Shown one piece after another: positions 47,335 through 59,088 of a stretch of DNA of 64,000 nt (position 1 is its first letter; each line of letters begins with the position of its first letter). The DNA is from CALBJU01 sp965247125 (GTDB lineage Bacteria; Bacteroidota; Rhodothermia; Rhodothermales; UBA10348). The notes beneath the pieces are model-generated. The model was not told the origin of the DNA, made no database searches, and saw only the letters and a program-made list of their open reading frames with translations. The translations under genes were made by a program, and so were the position numbers. The stretch is from NCBI GenBank assembly GCA_965247125.1, contig CBDFGO010000002.1, positions 1,178,001 through 1,242,000 on the forward strand, read 5' to 3'.

Positions 47335-47359
47335 CTTATTTAGATTCATTCTAAATAAG
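47335..47359. promoter_or_regulatory. Perfect inverted repeat operator upstream of feoAAB
   Basis: CTTATTTAGA (47335-47344) and TCTAAATAAG (47350-47359) are exact complements around TTCAT. The core TTTAGATTCATTCTAAA resembles iron- and peroxide-responsive boxes (Fur, Irr, DtxR, PerR classes). It lies 57 bp before the first feoA start, fitting iron-dependent repression. The binding protein is not in the window. Confidence 0.7.
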
Positions 47360-47416
47360 GAGTCGGACCCCACAGTCTGGCTTTGAATTCGCCTTCGTTA
47401 CCTGCTTCCGTTCAAC

Positions 47417-47659
47417 ATGAGTCCAGTCTCTCTACCACGACCCCTTACTACGTTCGCGTGCGGCGTTATGGTTCAGCTCGCGTTTTTTGCCCTAAGCCCG
47501 ATTGAGGCAGAGCGTTTGAGAGAATTAGGCCTGCGCGAGGGCAACGCGATTCATGTGATTCGCAACGAAGAGTCATTCATCTGCAAGATCGAAGCCAGTC
47601 GTGTGGTGCTTCGGCGCGAGGTTGCGATGAACATATTTGGTACGATCCAGGAGATATGA
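47417..47659 (+). CDS. feoA: FeoA-domain protein (first copy)
   Basis: The 80-residue SH3-like FeoA protein has AFFALSPIEAERLRELGLREGNAIHV and a closing ASRVVLRREVAMNIFGTI. FeoA supports ferrous iron uptake by FeoB at the inner membrane. The first ~18 residues are an extension relative to the usual FeoA. Its stop overlaps the next gene's ATG (ATGA). It is the first gene of the operon behind the operator at 47335. Confidence 0.85.
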   Translation: MSPVSLPRPLTTFACGVMVQLAFFALSPIEAERLRELGLREGNAIHVIRNEESFICKIEASRVVLRREVAMNIFGTIQEI

Positions 47660-47883
47660 CCATACTTGATCTCAAGCCAGGGCAAGTCTCACGTGTGGTG
47701 AATTGGTCTACGGAGAATCCTCCCGCCCGCCTTCTCGAGCTGGGAATCCTGCCCGGCACAGAAATCGAGCTCGTTCGCTATGCACCACTGGGTGATCCCA
47801 TCGATCTGAAAGTGCGCGGATATCATCTGTCGATTCGAAAATCCGAGGCGGCTCTGGTAAGGGTCGAGGATATCGACTCCTAG
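47656..47883 (+). CDS. feoA: FeoA-domain protein (second copy)
   Basis: The 75-residue second FeoA has DLKPGQVSRVVNW, LLELGILPGTEIELVRYAPLGDP and YHLSIRKSEAALVRV, which is the canonical FeoA. Many Bacteroidota encode FeoA fused to FeoB; here two free copies precede it. It overlaps the first copy by 4 bp and lies 11 bp before feoB. Confidence 0.9.
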   Translation: MTILDLKPGQVSRVVNWSTENPPARLLELGILPGTEIELVRYAPLGDPIDLKVRGYHLSIRKSEAALVRVEDIDS

Positions 47884-47894
47884 AGCTCAACCCG

Positions 47895-50117
47895 ATGCAA
47901 CAAGACACCAGTCGACAGGGAGTTAAGGGACGAAGGATTGCTCTGATCGGCAATCCAAATGTTGGAAAAACAACGGTTTTTAATCTCCTGACGGGGATGC
48001 GCCAGAAGGTGGGAAACTATCCCGGCGTTACCGTCGAACGGAAAATCGGTCGCCTTTCAGGTGAAGACGAGATCGACATCATCGACCTTCCTGGATCGTA
48101 CAGCCTGAGTCCCAAATCCCTCGACGAGAGGATTTCCTACGACGTTTTAATGGGTCGTCTTCCGGGCGAGGAAGCACCGGATCTCGTTGTCTGCGTTGTA
48201 GATGCGAGTAATCTGGAACGAAATCTGTATCTGGTTACGCAGGTGATTGATCTCGGCCTGCCTGTCATCCTGGCCCTCAACATGACCGATGCAGCTGAAA
48301 GCTCCGGCCTACAGATTGACGTAGCTCTTCTCAAAGAACGCCTCGGAGTGCCCATCGTAGGGATGGTCGCCTCCAGAAACGAAGGCCTCGGGAAATTGAA
48401 ATATCTAATGCGTCAGGCAAAGTTGCCGGCGAGGGCTGAGCGTCACTGGTCCATCATGCCCATCGTCGACGAGAAGCTCCCCGCGCTGATGGATCTGCTA
48501 GAGGGAGAGGTTGAGGAAAAGGGACGATTCATCGAGACCTTGCAGTGTCTCACCAGTGATCTGATGCTGAGCGTCTGGAAGGATCGATCACCCGAATTTT
48601 ACGCTGCCATCCTCGAGGCTCGCGAGCAGTTGAATCAGCTCAAGGCTCCCTACCAGCAAGCAGAGATCATGGGGCGATACGCCTGGCTGGGTCCCATCAC
48701 CGCCGAAGTGGCAAAGAGGCACAAGGACCTGTCAGAACGCTCGCTCTCCGATCGTATTGATGCGGTTGTTACGCACCGGGTTGCCGGACCGCTTCTCTTC
48801 GGCCTCTTGCTTCTGGTAATCTTCCAGGCGGTTTTTTCCTGGGCGACACCAGCTATGGACGCCATTGAAAACGGAGTTGTCGCTCTTGGAATCGTTGTCC
48901 GGTCCAACGTGGCGTCTCCCTGGTTCGGCGACCTCCTGGTAGATGGAGTGATCGCCGGCGTCGGAAATGTGACCATTTTTCTTCCGCAGATTCTGCTCCT
49001 GTTTTTCTTCCTGGGTCTGATGGAGGACACGGGATACATGGCGAGATCGGCATTCATCATGGATCGGCTCATGAGCAGAGTAGGCCTGAGTGGCGGCTCC
49101 GTCGTTCCTCTTTTGAGTTCGTTTGCGTGCGCCATTCCGGGGATCATGGCGGCGAGAACGTTGGCCAATCCTCGGGATCGGTTGATCACCATCATGGTGG
49201 CCCCATTGATGAGTTGTTCGGCGCGGCTGCCTGTTTACACGCTGTTCATCGCCGCGTTTCTTCCCACAGGGACCATGCTTGGCCTCTTTTCCTATCAGGG
49301 AGTGGCCATGTTCTCCATGTACCTCCTGGGAACGGTGCTGTCATTTTTCGCCGCGTGGGTATTGTCCCGATTCGTGTTCAAAGGGGATTCATCCTTCTTC
49401 GCCATGGAACTGCCGCCCTACCGGCGGCCCCAACTACGCCAGATATTCTGGCGCATGATCGATCGCAGCAAGGCGTTCGTTGTCCGCGCGGGAAAAATCA
49501 TTTTCTGGATGAGCATCCTGCTCTGGTTCATGGCAAGGTATCCGAGTGTGGACCTGGACCCTTCTTTCGAAGCCCGAAGGATCGCTGTTCAAGAGACCTA
49601 TGATGCGTCTGTAGCCGCGGGCGGCAATGGTGACGAGGCAGCGCTGATTCTTGAGGCCTCCATTCAACAACTTGATGTCGACGCGGCAGGATACCGTATC
49701 GAGCGGAGCTTCATCGGGATGCTGGGTCATGGCCTTGAGCCCTTGATGCGACCTCTAGGATTCGACTGGAAGATCAGCGCGGGGATCGTATCTGCATTTG
49801 TGGCGCGCGAGGTGATCATTTCGGCCCTGGCAACCATCTACAGCGTTGGGGACTCGGATGAAAACAGCCCGATCCTGCGCGAGAAACTGAAGGCCGATAG
49901 ATATGCGGATGGAAGTCCGGTCTACACGCCACTGGTAGCGGTGAGCCTGCTCGTCTTTTTTGTGCTGGCTCTGCAGTGCATGAGCACGCTGGCTATCGCC
50001 CGCCGAGAAACCAATACCTGGAAATGGCCGGCCGTAATGTGGCTGTACATGACAGGACTGGCCTACTTGTTCTCTCTGGTCATCTATCAGGGAGGATTGG
50101 TTCTGGGATTGGGTTGA
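47895..50117 (+). CDS. feoB: FeoB, ferrous iron transporter
   Basis: The 740-residue inner-membrane Fe(II) transporter has an N-terminal G domain: G1 GNPNVGKTTVFNLLTG, G2/switch region QKVGNYPGVTVERK, G3 DLPGSYSL, G4 NMTD. A helical GDI spacer follows, then two Gate domains with membrane helices (FVARAGKIIFWMSILLW-like segment, ISAGIVSAFVAREVIISALATIY). Length is normal. It is the last gene of feoA-feoA-feoB. Confidence 0.96.
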   Translation: MQQDTSRQGVKGRRIALIGNPNVGKTTVFNLLTGMRQKVGNYPGVTVERKIGRLSGEDEIDIIDLPGSYSLSPKSLDERISYDVLMGRLPGEEAPDLVVCVVDASNLERNLYLVTQVIDLGLPVILALNMTDAAESSGLQIDVALLKERLGVPIVGMVASRNEGLGKLKYLMRQAKLPARAERHWSIMPIVDEKLPALMDLLEGEVEEKGRFIETLQCLTSDLMLSVWKDRSPEFYAAILEAREQLNQLKAPYQQAEIMGRYAWLGPITAEVAKRHKDLSERSLSDRIDAVVTHRVAGPLLFGLLLLVIFQAVFSWATPAMDAIENGVVALGIVVRSNVASPWFGDLLVDGVIAGVGNVTIFLPQILLLFFFLGLMEDTGYMARSAFIMDRLMSRVGLSGGSVVPLLSSFACAIPGIMAARTLANPRDRLITIMVAPLMSCSARLPVYTLFIAAFLPTGTMLGLFSYQGVAMFSMYLLGTVLSFFAAWVLSRFVFKGDSSFFAMELPPYRRPQLRQIFWRMIDRSKAFVVRAGKIIFWMSILLWFMARYPSVDLDPSFEARRIAVQETYDASVAAGGNGDEAALILEASIQQLDVDAAGYRIERSFIGMLGHGLEPLMRPLGFDWKISAGIVSAFVAREVIISALATIYSVGDSDENSPILREKLKADRYADGSPVYTPLVAVSLLVFFVLALQCMSTLAIARRETNTWKWPAVMWLYMTGLAYLFSLVIYQGGLVLGLG

Positions 50118-50291
50118 ACACTCTCTTCGTAGTCAAGGTGGGATGGTGGGGATAGGCCAGTCGAAAACACCTTGCAAATCGTCCCCAAATGAACGAAAAT
50201 AGAGGTACAGGACAAGCCTGGATGGTTACTCCTGTTAATTTAACTCTATGTGGTTTCTACACTTGTGACACCTTATCTGGTGGGTAGCGAC

Positions 50292-50975
50292 ATGAGAACA
50301 CTGATTTCGAGAAGATTTTTCAGGAGCGGCACTTCTTTCCTGATCGGCCTTCTTCTATCGATGACGTGGGTTGTTTCCTCAGCAGCCCACGTAACACTTT
50401 TCTTCCCTGTGGGCGGTGGTACGTTCATGGTTGGAGAGACCGTCAAAATAGAGTGGGGTCTGGACATACCTCACGGGCCCTCAAACTGGGATCTCCATTA
50501 CTCACCGGATGGAGGTGCGACCTGGCAGGTCATACAACTTAACATCAGTGAGTTTTCGTTTTCCCATGATTGGGTCATTCCTTCGGGTATTTCCCAAGCC
50601 AGAATCAGAGTCGTTCAGGACAACGCAACCGGCGCGGATTATCAGTCGATAGGAAGTGATTTTGATATTCAGGGTGTGGCGACCTCCGTGGACGAGCCGA
50701 ACGAGACTCCTCGGGCCATAGAAATCGTGTCCAGCTATCCGAATCCGTTCCAGTCAAAGAGCGTCCTTGAATATGCGGTCGCTGAGGCGGGTCACGTAAC
50801 GGTTGACGTGTACAATCTGTTGGGCATAAAAGTCGCTGTACTTCTCGACAAACAACTCCCGGCTGGCGTTTACGAGATCGCTTGGAACGCGGACGACCAG
50901 GCAGACGGAGTGTACGTATGGCGCATCCGTCAGGGATCACATTTTCAGACGAGGACCGTTCTGCTCCTGAAATAA
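50292..50975 (+). CDS. Small secreted protein with Ig-like fold and T9SS sorting domain
   Basis: The 227-residue protein has a signal peptide (residues ~1-30, ending SSAAH) and a beta domain (VTLFFPVGGGTFMVGETVKI, then YSPDGGATWQVIQL). A type IX sorting domain completes it (SSYPNPFQSKSVLEYAVAEA, VYNLLGIKVAVLL, DGVYVWRIRQG). The middle resembles Ig-like repeat domains of Rhodothermota surface proteins. Function unknown. ATG 50292 is chosen at the signal peptide. Confidence 0.8.
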   Translation: MRTLISRRFFRSGTSFLIGLLLSMTWVVSSAAHVTLFFPVGGGTFMVGETVKIEWGLDIPHGPSNWDLHYSPDGGATWQVIQLNISEFSFSHDWVIPSGISQARIRVVQDNATGADYQSIGSDFDIQGVATSVDEPNETPRAIEIVSSYPNPFQSKSVLEYAVAEAGHVTVDVYNLLGIKVAVLLDKQLPAGVYEIAWNADDQADGVYVWRIRQGSHFQTRTVLLLK

Positions 50976-51005
50976 TTAGCAGCCTCGATGTCGACTTAGG
51001 TGCGA

Positions 51006-51983
51006 TCAGGCGACGATGCGTTTGAACACTTCCAGGTCGATATTTCGCCCACAGACGACGGCGACTACTTTCTTGCCCTTGAATTGCTCCTTTCTTTTGA
51101 GGAGAGCGCCCACGCCAAGGGCTCCTGAACCCTCGACCACCAGGCGATGCTGCTCGAATAGAAGACGGATGGACTCTTCGATTTCCGCCTCGGTGAGCAA
51201 CATTATTTCGTCCACATGTCGCAGGCACAAGTCCAGCGTGATGGTGTCCATGTCCACGTTTCCCGCACAGGTGTCAGCGAGCGTCGGAAGCGTATCCATC
51301 GTTATCATCTGACGGGTTCGCCAGGACTCGTACATCACGGGTGAGTTTGCCGGAGAGACCCCATAGATCTCAATTTCTGGATTGAAAGACTTCAACCAGC
51401 CTCCTGACCCGGTCAGCAGTCCACCCGCACCGCATGCGAAGAAGGCCGCATCGACGCCCGGAAGCTGCTCGGATATCTCGAATCCACACGTTCCCTGTCC
51501 ACCAACCACCATGGGATCGTTGTAGGGCGACACGTAAATCTTATCCTCCGTATCACCCACTCGGCGTGCCTCCTCCTCAGCATCCCAAGCAAACTCGCCA
51601 TGAACGACGAGATCCAGGCCGTGAGATCTCAACAGGTCCATTCGAGAGGCCTCCATGTCTCGGGCCACATAAATGGTTGCGCGGCGGTTTCGAATCCGCA
51701 TCGCTTCTGCCACGGCCAACGCGTAATTCCCTGTAGAAGCCGATACGACGCCTTTGTCCAGTTCCTCTTCCGAAAGGGAGAGGATCTTGTTGATGGCGCC
51801 ACGAAACTTGAATGACGCAGTTCGCTGCATCAAATCCAGCTTGAGCCAGACCTCTCCTTCGATCAGATTGCTCAGATGGACAGAGTACTCAAGCGGAGTC
51901 GGTGAAAGGTATTCCCGGCTTCTCTCGTGCGCTTCGCGCACCAGCTGAGGTACATCCAGCTCTTGTTGAACTTCGGGTGTCAT
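51006..51983 (-). CDS. PLP-dependent threonine dehydratase-like enzyme (EutB/BhcB type)
   Basis: The 325-residue fold-type II PLP enzyme has catalytic Lys59 in RTASFKFRGAINKI, phosphate loop CGAGGLLTGSG and STGNYALAVAEAM. The SPYNDPMVVGGQGTCGFEI segment is typical of the serine racemase/threonine dehydratase branch. Adjacent to an ornithine cyclodeaminase-like gene, with ATGA overlap, it matches either EutB-EutC (ectoine use) or the BhcB-BhcD couple (beta-hydroxyaspartate dehydratase and iminosuccinate reductase). Substrate cannot be decided from sequence alone. Confidence 0.85.
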   Translation of the reverse strand: MTPEVQQELDVPQLVREAHERSREYLSPTPLEYSVHLSNLIEGEVWLKLDLMQRTASFKFRGAINKILSLSEEELDKGVVSASTGNYALAVAEAMRIRNRRATIYVARDMEASRMDLLRSHGLDLVVHGEFAWDAEEEARRVGDTEDKIYVSPYNDPMVVGGQGTCGFEISEQLPGVDAAFFACGAGGLLTGSGGWLKSFNPEIEIYGVSPANSPVMYESWRTRQMITMDTLPTLADTCAGNVDMDTITLDLCLRHVDEIMLLTEAEIEESIRLLFEQHRLVVEGSGALGVGALLKRKEQFKGKKVVAVVCGRNIDLEVFKRIVA

Positions 51984-52960
51984 GCGGGCTCTCCTGGGTT
52001 TAAAACATCGTTGACCATCTTGGCAATCTGGATGTCCTGGATTGCTACTCCGGTCAGGTCTGCTACGGTAATCTGATTATCATCTGTTCGGCCGATTTCT
52101 GGGGTCTTGATTACATTTCCGAGCTCAAGAATAGCGTCGGCGTCCATCAGACTGCCTCGAACCGGGTAGAAGCACTCTCCGTGATCCACGCATTGTGAAA
52201 TGCTGTCCGCCACGACTCGATCGGCCATCTGGAGGACTCCTGCTTCCAGTTCCTGTTTCCCGTGATCATCCGATCCCATCGCCGTGATATGCGTTCCCTC
52301 TCGGACCTGATCGGCCCGAATCAAGGGCTCCCTCGCCGATGTGGTGGTGACGATGAGATTGCACTCCGAGACCAGTTCATCGATATCTGATGCTGATTTG
52401 AGATCCAATCCCCACTCCCGGATCCCCTCCTTCGCTCGAAGCTCCTCGATCATTTGTTGAACCTTGATCTCATCCCTTCCCCAGATGAAGCAACTTCGGC
52501 AGTCCACGACGCCTCGCAGCATTTCCAACTGCATCCTTGCTTGGACGCCGGTACCGACGATTCCGATATGACGGACGTTTTGTGGAGCGAGATGTCTTGC
52601 GGCGACTGCTCCCGCGGCAGCGGTGCGCATATCAGTCAACCAGCACTCATCGTGGAGAATCAACTTGATCTGTCCGGATTTCTGGCTGAAGACCAGAATC
52701 ACTCCGTCGGCGACAGGAAGATCGAGTTCGGCATTGTTGTAGAACCCGGACGCCATCTTGAGAACATAAAAGTCGTCGTCCTTTACGTAGCCGTATTTGA
52801 TATGAACATCTCCCGGAGGCTCCTCAAAATGCAGGAAACCGACGGGTGGAACGACCACGCGGCCTTCAGAATAGAGAACAAATCCGGCTTCGATTTCCTG
52901 GATGAGTCGAGGCGTATCTATCACCCGCTTTATCTCATTGAGTGTCAGAACTTGAGGCAT
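51980..52960 (-). CDS. Ornithine cyclodeaminase/mu-crystallin family protein (EutC/BhcD type)
   Basis: The 326-residue NAD(P)-dependent enzyme has Rossmann motif GIVGTGVQARMQLEMLRGV. N-terminal substrate residues appear around VYSEGRVVVPP-like VLYSEGRVVVPPVGFLHF and IKYGYVKDDDFYVLKMASGFYNN. The family includes ornithine cyclodeaminase, imine reductases and the EutC/BhcD reductases. Pairing with the dehydratase-like gene favours an imine reductase acting on its product. It is the first gene of the pair. Confidence 0.87.
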   Translation of the reverse strand: MPQVLTLNEIKRVIDTPRLIQEIEAGFVLYSEGRVVVPPVGFLHFEEPPGDVHIKYGYVKDDDFYVLKMASGFYNNAELDLPVADGVILVFSQKSGQIKLILHDECWLTDMRTAAAGAVAARHLAPQNVRHIGIVGTGVQARMQLEMLRGVVDCRSCFIWGRDEIKVQQMIEELRAKEGIREWGLDLKSASDIDELVSECNLIVTTTSAREPLIRADQVREGTHITAMGSDDHGKQELEAGVLQMADRVVADSISQCVDHGECFYPVRGSLMDADAILELGNVIKTPEIGRTDDNQITVADLTGVAIQDIQIAKMVNDVLNPGEPA

Positions 52961-53193
52961 GGGTGTTTATTTCGATTCGGAAAACTCGTCAGCCAGACGT
53001 CAACTGAGCGCAGTTTGATTTTTCCTGGTCTGGGTGGGGAGGATGCCAATCGCTCCCACCTGGAGGGCGATAAGTTCGTGATTCTGCTCTTTCAGGTCAA
53101 CGGCCAGTAGGGAAGATTTCGCAGTCAGAAAGCGGCACCCCGACGCTTATCAAGAAATCTCCTATACTCTGGTACTAAAATGTCAGGGGCCTT

Positions 53194-53219
53194 GCCTTCC
53201 CACCCTGCCTTCCCACCCG
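53194..53219 (+). repeat. 13-bp perfect tandem duplication
   Basis: TGCCTTCCCACCC repeats exactly (53194-53206 and 53207-53219), ending 19 bp before the start of the cytochrome gene. It lies between a TATACT-like sequence and the start codon. Confidence 0.85.
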
Positions 53220-53237
53220 GCAAACTCCCACCTCTCT

Positions 53238-55871
<2,634 letters not shown>

Positions 55872-55904
55872 CGGCCTGTACACACAACCGGCAGGAGGCG
55901 AGAA

Positions 55905-56669
55905 ATGCGAGGTTTGAAGGGGAAGAACGTGATTGTAACGGGTGGGGCCAGCGGCATAGGCCAGGCCACCGCCCAGCGTTTTCTGGAGGAGGGCTGCAGC
56001 GTCTGTGTCCTCGATCGCAGCGCAGAAGCTCGAGCTCGCGTTGCCCACGAACTCCCGGAATTGAGCGGGGTGCTTGACGCCGACGTATCGAGTCTTGAGC
56101 AGGTGCAGGCAGCGTTCAGTGAGGCGATTTCTCTGATGGGATCAGTCGACGTGCTGATCAACAACGCCGGCATCAGCATCCGCCACGAGTTCTTGGATAT
56201 CACTCCTGAGGAGTGGGACCAGGTGCTGGGTGTGAATTTGAAAGGTGTCTTTTACATGGCGCAGACCGCTGCGTGGCACATGATGGAGAAGGGATCGGGT
56301 GTCATCCTGAACACCGCATCGACGGGAGGAAGCCGCGGCCACCCGCACTACGCAGACAACTGCGCGAGCAAAGGAGGCGTGATTTCGCTGACACATGCGA
56401 TGGCACTGGAATTGGCCCCTGTTGTGCGTGTGAACTCGATTTCTCCAGGATATGTGCTTACTCCGATGCAGCGCGCCGAGTACTCGGACGAAATGCTGGA
56501 TGCAGTGAACCGCAAGATTCCCATGGGACGACACGCGAAACCCGAAGAGATCGCCGCCTTGTTCGCGTACCTGGCTTCCGAAGACGCGGCATATGCCACC
56601 GGACACGATTATGTAATGGATGGCGCCGAAATAACCGGGGGCCTTTGCAGCCAGTGGACCCACGAGTAG
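55905..56669 (+). CDS. SDR-family oxidoreductase with Asn at the catalytic Tyr position
   Basis: The 254-residue classical SDR has VTGGASGIGQATAQRF, NNAGISIRHEFLD and NTASTGG (Ser). The active-site motif reads NCASKGG, with Asn152 four residues before Lys156, where Tyr is expected (the second SDR has YCAAKGG). A Tyr three residues earlier (Tyr149) is out of register. A strong AGGAGG ribosome site precedes ATG. It probably belongs to one operon with the SDR at 56727. Activity is doubtful or altered. Confidence 0.88.
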   Translation: MRGLKGKNVIVTGGASGIGQATAQRFLEEGCSVCVLDRSAEARARVAHELPELSGVLDADVSSLEQVQAAFSEAISLMGSVDVLINNAGISIRHEFLDITPEEWDQVLGVNLKGVFYMAQTAAWHMMEKGSGVILNTASTGGSRGHPHYADNCASKGGVISLTHAMALELAPVVRVNSISPGYVLTPMQRAEYSDEMLDAVNRKIPMGRHAKPEEIAALFAYLASEDAAYATGHDYVMDGAEITGGLCSQWTHE

Positions 56670-56726
56670 CTTGCCAAGCGGGCGCTCGACGCGCCCCGTC
56701 AACCCTATCGACAGGAGAGTTAACGC

Positions 56727-57488
56727 ATGAGACTGAAAGGAAAAGTGGCCCTCATTACCGGAGGGACTTCAGGAATTGGCCGTACTGTCGCCGAGCGATT
56801 CTCGCGAGAGGGAGCTGAGGTCACCATCACGGGGCGTAGTGCAGAACGCGGACAAGAGGTTGTCGAGGCCATCGTCGCTCGCGGCGGGGAGGCCTTGTTT
56901 ATCCGCTCCGACGTGAGATTCGCCGACGACTGTCGCGCGGCGGTCGAACAGACACTCGAACGCTTCGGCAAGATCGACGTGCTGTTCAATAACGCAGGGG
57001 TATTCCACCCACGGTCCGTTCCTGACTGTACGGAAGAAGAGTGGGATGAGACCATTGATTCCAGTCTGAAAGGTGCTTTCTTGATGTCGAAATACACACT
57101 GCCGTCGATGATTGAGCAAGGCAGCGGCTCCATCATCCACACCAGCTCGGGGTGGGGAATCCTGGGCGGCGCAGATGCGGCGGCCTACTGCGCAGCTAAG
57201 GGAGGACTTGTCATTATGGCGAAGGCCATGGCAATCGATCATGGCCCTCAGGGAATTCGCGTGAACTGCGTATGCCCGGGCGACGTGAGGACGCCAATGC
57301 TACCCGACGATGCGGCCAAGCAAGGCCTGTCCTGGGAGGAATATATCGCTGGGGCTGCGGACCGACCGCTTGGTCGCGTCGGAACCGCCGACGAAATTGC
57401 GGACGCCGTGCTCTTTTTGGCCTCCGACGAGTCCTCCTTCGTGACCGGTGAATCGTTGGTCGTAGATGGTGGGGGTATTGCCGGCTGA
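56727..57488 (+). CDS. SDR-family oxidoreductase
   Basis: The 253-residue classical SDR has ITGGTSGIGRTVAERF, NNAGVFHPRSV, IIHTSSGWG (Ser), YCAAKGG (Tyr and Lys) and the C-terminal VTGESLVVDGGGIAG. All catalytic residues are present. AGGAGAG lies upstream of ATG. It follows the variant SDR by 57 bp and precedes a sulfatase by 46 bp. The group points to oxidation of a sulfated sugar or alcohol-derived compound, but the substrate is unknown. Confidence 0.9.
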   Translation: MRLKGKVALITGGTSGIGRTVAERFSREGAEVTITGRSAERGQEVVEAIVARGGEALFIRSDVRFADDCRAAVEQTLERFGKIDVLFNNAGVFHPRSVPDCTEEEWDETIDSSLKGAFLMSKYTLPSMIEQGSGSIIHTSSGWGILGGADAAAYCAAKGGLVIMAKAMAIDHGPQGIRVNCVCPGDVRTPMLPDDAAKQGLSWEEYIAGAADRPLGRVGTADEIADAVLFLASDESSFVTGESLVVDGGGIAG

Positions 57489-57534
57489 GAAGCATCGTTG
57501 CGTTTCAGTCCGATAAACGGAGTTGTACTGGCAT

Positions 57535-59088
57535 ATGAGGTCAATTTTCAGCTCGACAACACAGCATCTGCACGCAGTAACGGCCGTTTTTCTGGCGGTC
57601 AGCACGCTGTCCGCCTGTGCCTCGCCGGAGGCTCCCGAGGCTGAACCGCTGAATTTCCTGCTGATAACGACCGACGATCTGGAGTGGTCTTCTGTCGGCG
57701 CGTACGGATCGAACGTAGAAAACATTACGCCGAACATCGACAAGTTGGCCTCTGAGGGCATCCGCTTTACGAACGCACACGTGACGATTGCAGTCTGCCA
57801 ACCCAGTCGACAGACGCTAATGACCGGGAGATTTCCTCATAATAATGGAGCCCCCGGTTTTGACCCGATCGCAGACGATGTCCCGATCCTACAGGAAATC
57901 CTTCGAAGAGCGGGGTATCTCAATGGCGGTATTGGCAAGACCAGGCACCATCAGCCGAAGAATCGCTTCGGTTGGGACCTCGGCCCCAATCCGGATGATC
58001 CTGGCGCAGGTGTGGGGATGGAGGATTTGGGAAACGGTCGGGATATTGAGCTGTACAAAAAGTACCTGGCGGATTTTCTGGACATGGCCAGCGCTCAACA
58101 GAGGCCTTTTTGGCTGATGCTGAACACCCACGACCCCCACAAGCCTTTTTATGGCAACGGAGGAGAAGCTTTTGACTATCCCGTCAGCCGGGAATACCTG
58201 CCCGAAGAAATCGAAGTGCCTGGCTTTCTGCCGGACCTGCCTGAGGTACGCCAGGAATTGGCCGCCTACTTCACGAGCGTTCACAGAGCCGACGACATTG
58301 TAGGCGCCATCTTGGGCATTCTGGACGAAAAAGGCTTCCGGGACAATACCCTGGTGATGTTTCTGAGCGACAACGGCATGTCGTTCCCTTTTTCCAAGGC
58401 CAACTCGTACCTCAACAGCACAAAAACTCCCTGGATCGTGCGATTTCCAGGCACGACGTCGCCCGGCAGGGTGGATACCACCCACTTTATTTCGGGTACC
58501 GATTACATGCCCACCGTACTCGAGGCGGCAGGTCTCGAGCAAGTGTCGGACATGGACGGGAGTTCATTCCTGCCTATACTTTCCGGAGCCCCGCAGGGAT
58601 GGCGGACCTCCGTGTTCACGGAATTCAATAAACCGTTCAGCGGAATCCCTCTGCCCATGCGGGCGATCCAAAACAAGGAATTCGGGTACATCTACAACCC
58701 GTTTCATGGTCACATGAAAGTGGCGATGGAATCCACGGACGGCCCCACATGGGCCACAATGATGGACGTGGGCCAGACAGATCCGGCAATCCAGGAGCGA
58801 GTGGATCTTTTTCGGGACAGAGTGCCGGAGGAATTGTACGCGTATGGAACAGACCCGGACGCATTGATCAATCTGATCGATGATCCGGACTATGCGGATA
58901 TCCTTGCCGAGCTGCGACAGGAGCTGGCCAACGAGATGTACATGACGCGTGACTCACTCCTGCAACAATTCGAAGAAGAGTTTGGAATCAGGGGTTTGGA
59001 AATTGTCGCAGGCTGCATGGACGAGAACGACGCCAACTATGATTCCCGGGCTAATAAGCGAGACCATGCCATGTGCGACTCGAAATAG
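57535..59088 (+). CDS. Type I sulfatase lipoprotein
   Basis: The 517-residue sulfatase has lipobox LSAC (Cys28) and metal-site DDLEWSSVGAYG (Asp47-Asp48). The formylglycine motif is CQPSRQTLMTGR, with Cys88 as the residue to be oxidised. HDPHKPF and FLSDNGMSF match the remaining metal site. It releases sulfate from sulfated glycans or esters at the cell envelope. ATG 57535 is preferred over TTG 57523. It needs a maturase; the FGE-fold protein at 46510 lacks the required Cys residues. Confidence 0.92.
   Translation: MRSIFSSTTQHLHAVTAVFLAVSTLSACASPEAPEAEPLNFLLITTDDLEWSSVGAYGSNVENITPNIDKLASEGIRFTNAHVTIAVCQPSRQTLMTGRFPHNNGAPGFDPIADDVPILQEILRRAGYLNGGIGKTRHHQPKNRFGWDLGPNPDDPGAGVGMEDLGNGRDIELYKKYLADFLDMASAQQRPFWLMLNTHDPHKPFYGNGGEAFDYPVSREYLPEEIEVPGFLPDLPEVRQELAAYFTSVHRADDIVGAILGILDEKGFRDNTLVMFLSDNGMSFPFSKANSYLNSTKTPWIVRFPGTTSPGRVDTTHFISGTDYMPTVLEAAGLEQVSDMDGSSFLPILSGAPQGWRTSVFTEFNKPFSGIPLPMRAIQNKEFGYIYNPFHGHMKVAMESTDGPTWATMMDVGQTDPAIQERVDLFRDRVPEELYAYGTDPDALINLIDDPDYADILAELRQELANEMYMTRDSLLQQFEEEFGIRGLEIVAGCMDENDANYDSRANKRDHAMCDSK

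Noticed and set aside
52454..53110. 218-codon plus-strand frame across the ornithine cyclodeaminase-like gene
   Set aside because: It is antisense to a gene with a clear Rossmann motif; its own sequence shows no family pattern.
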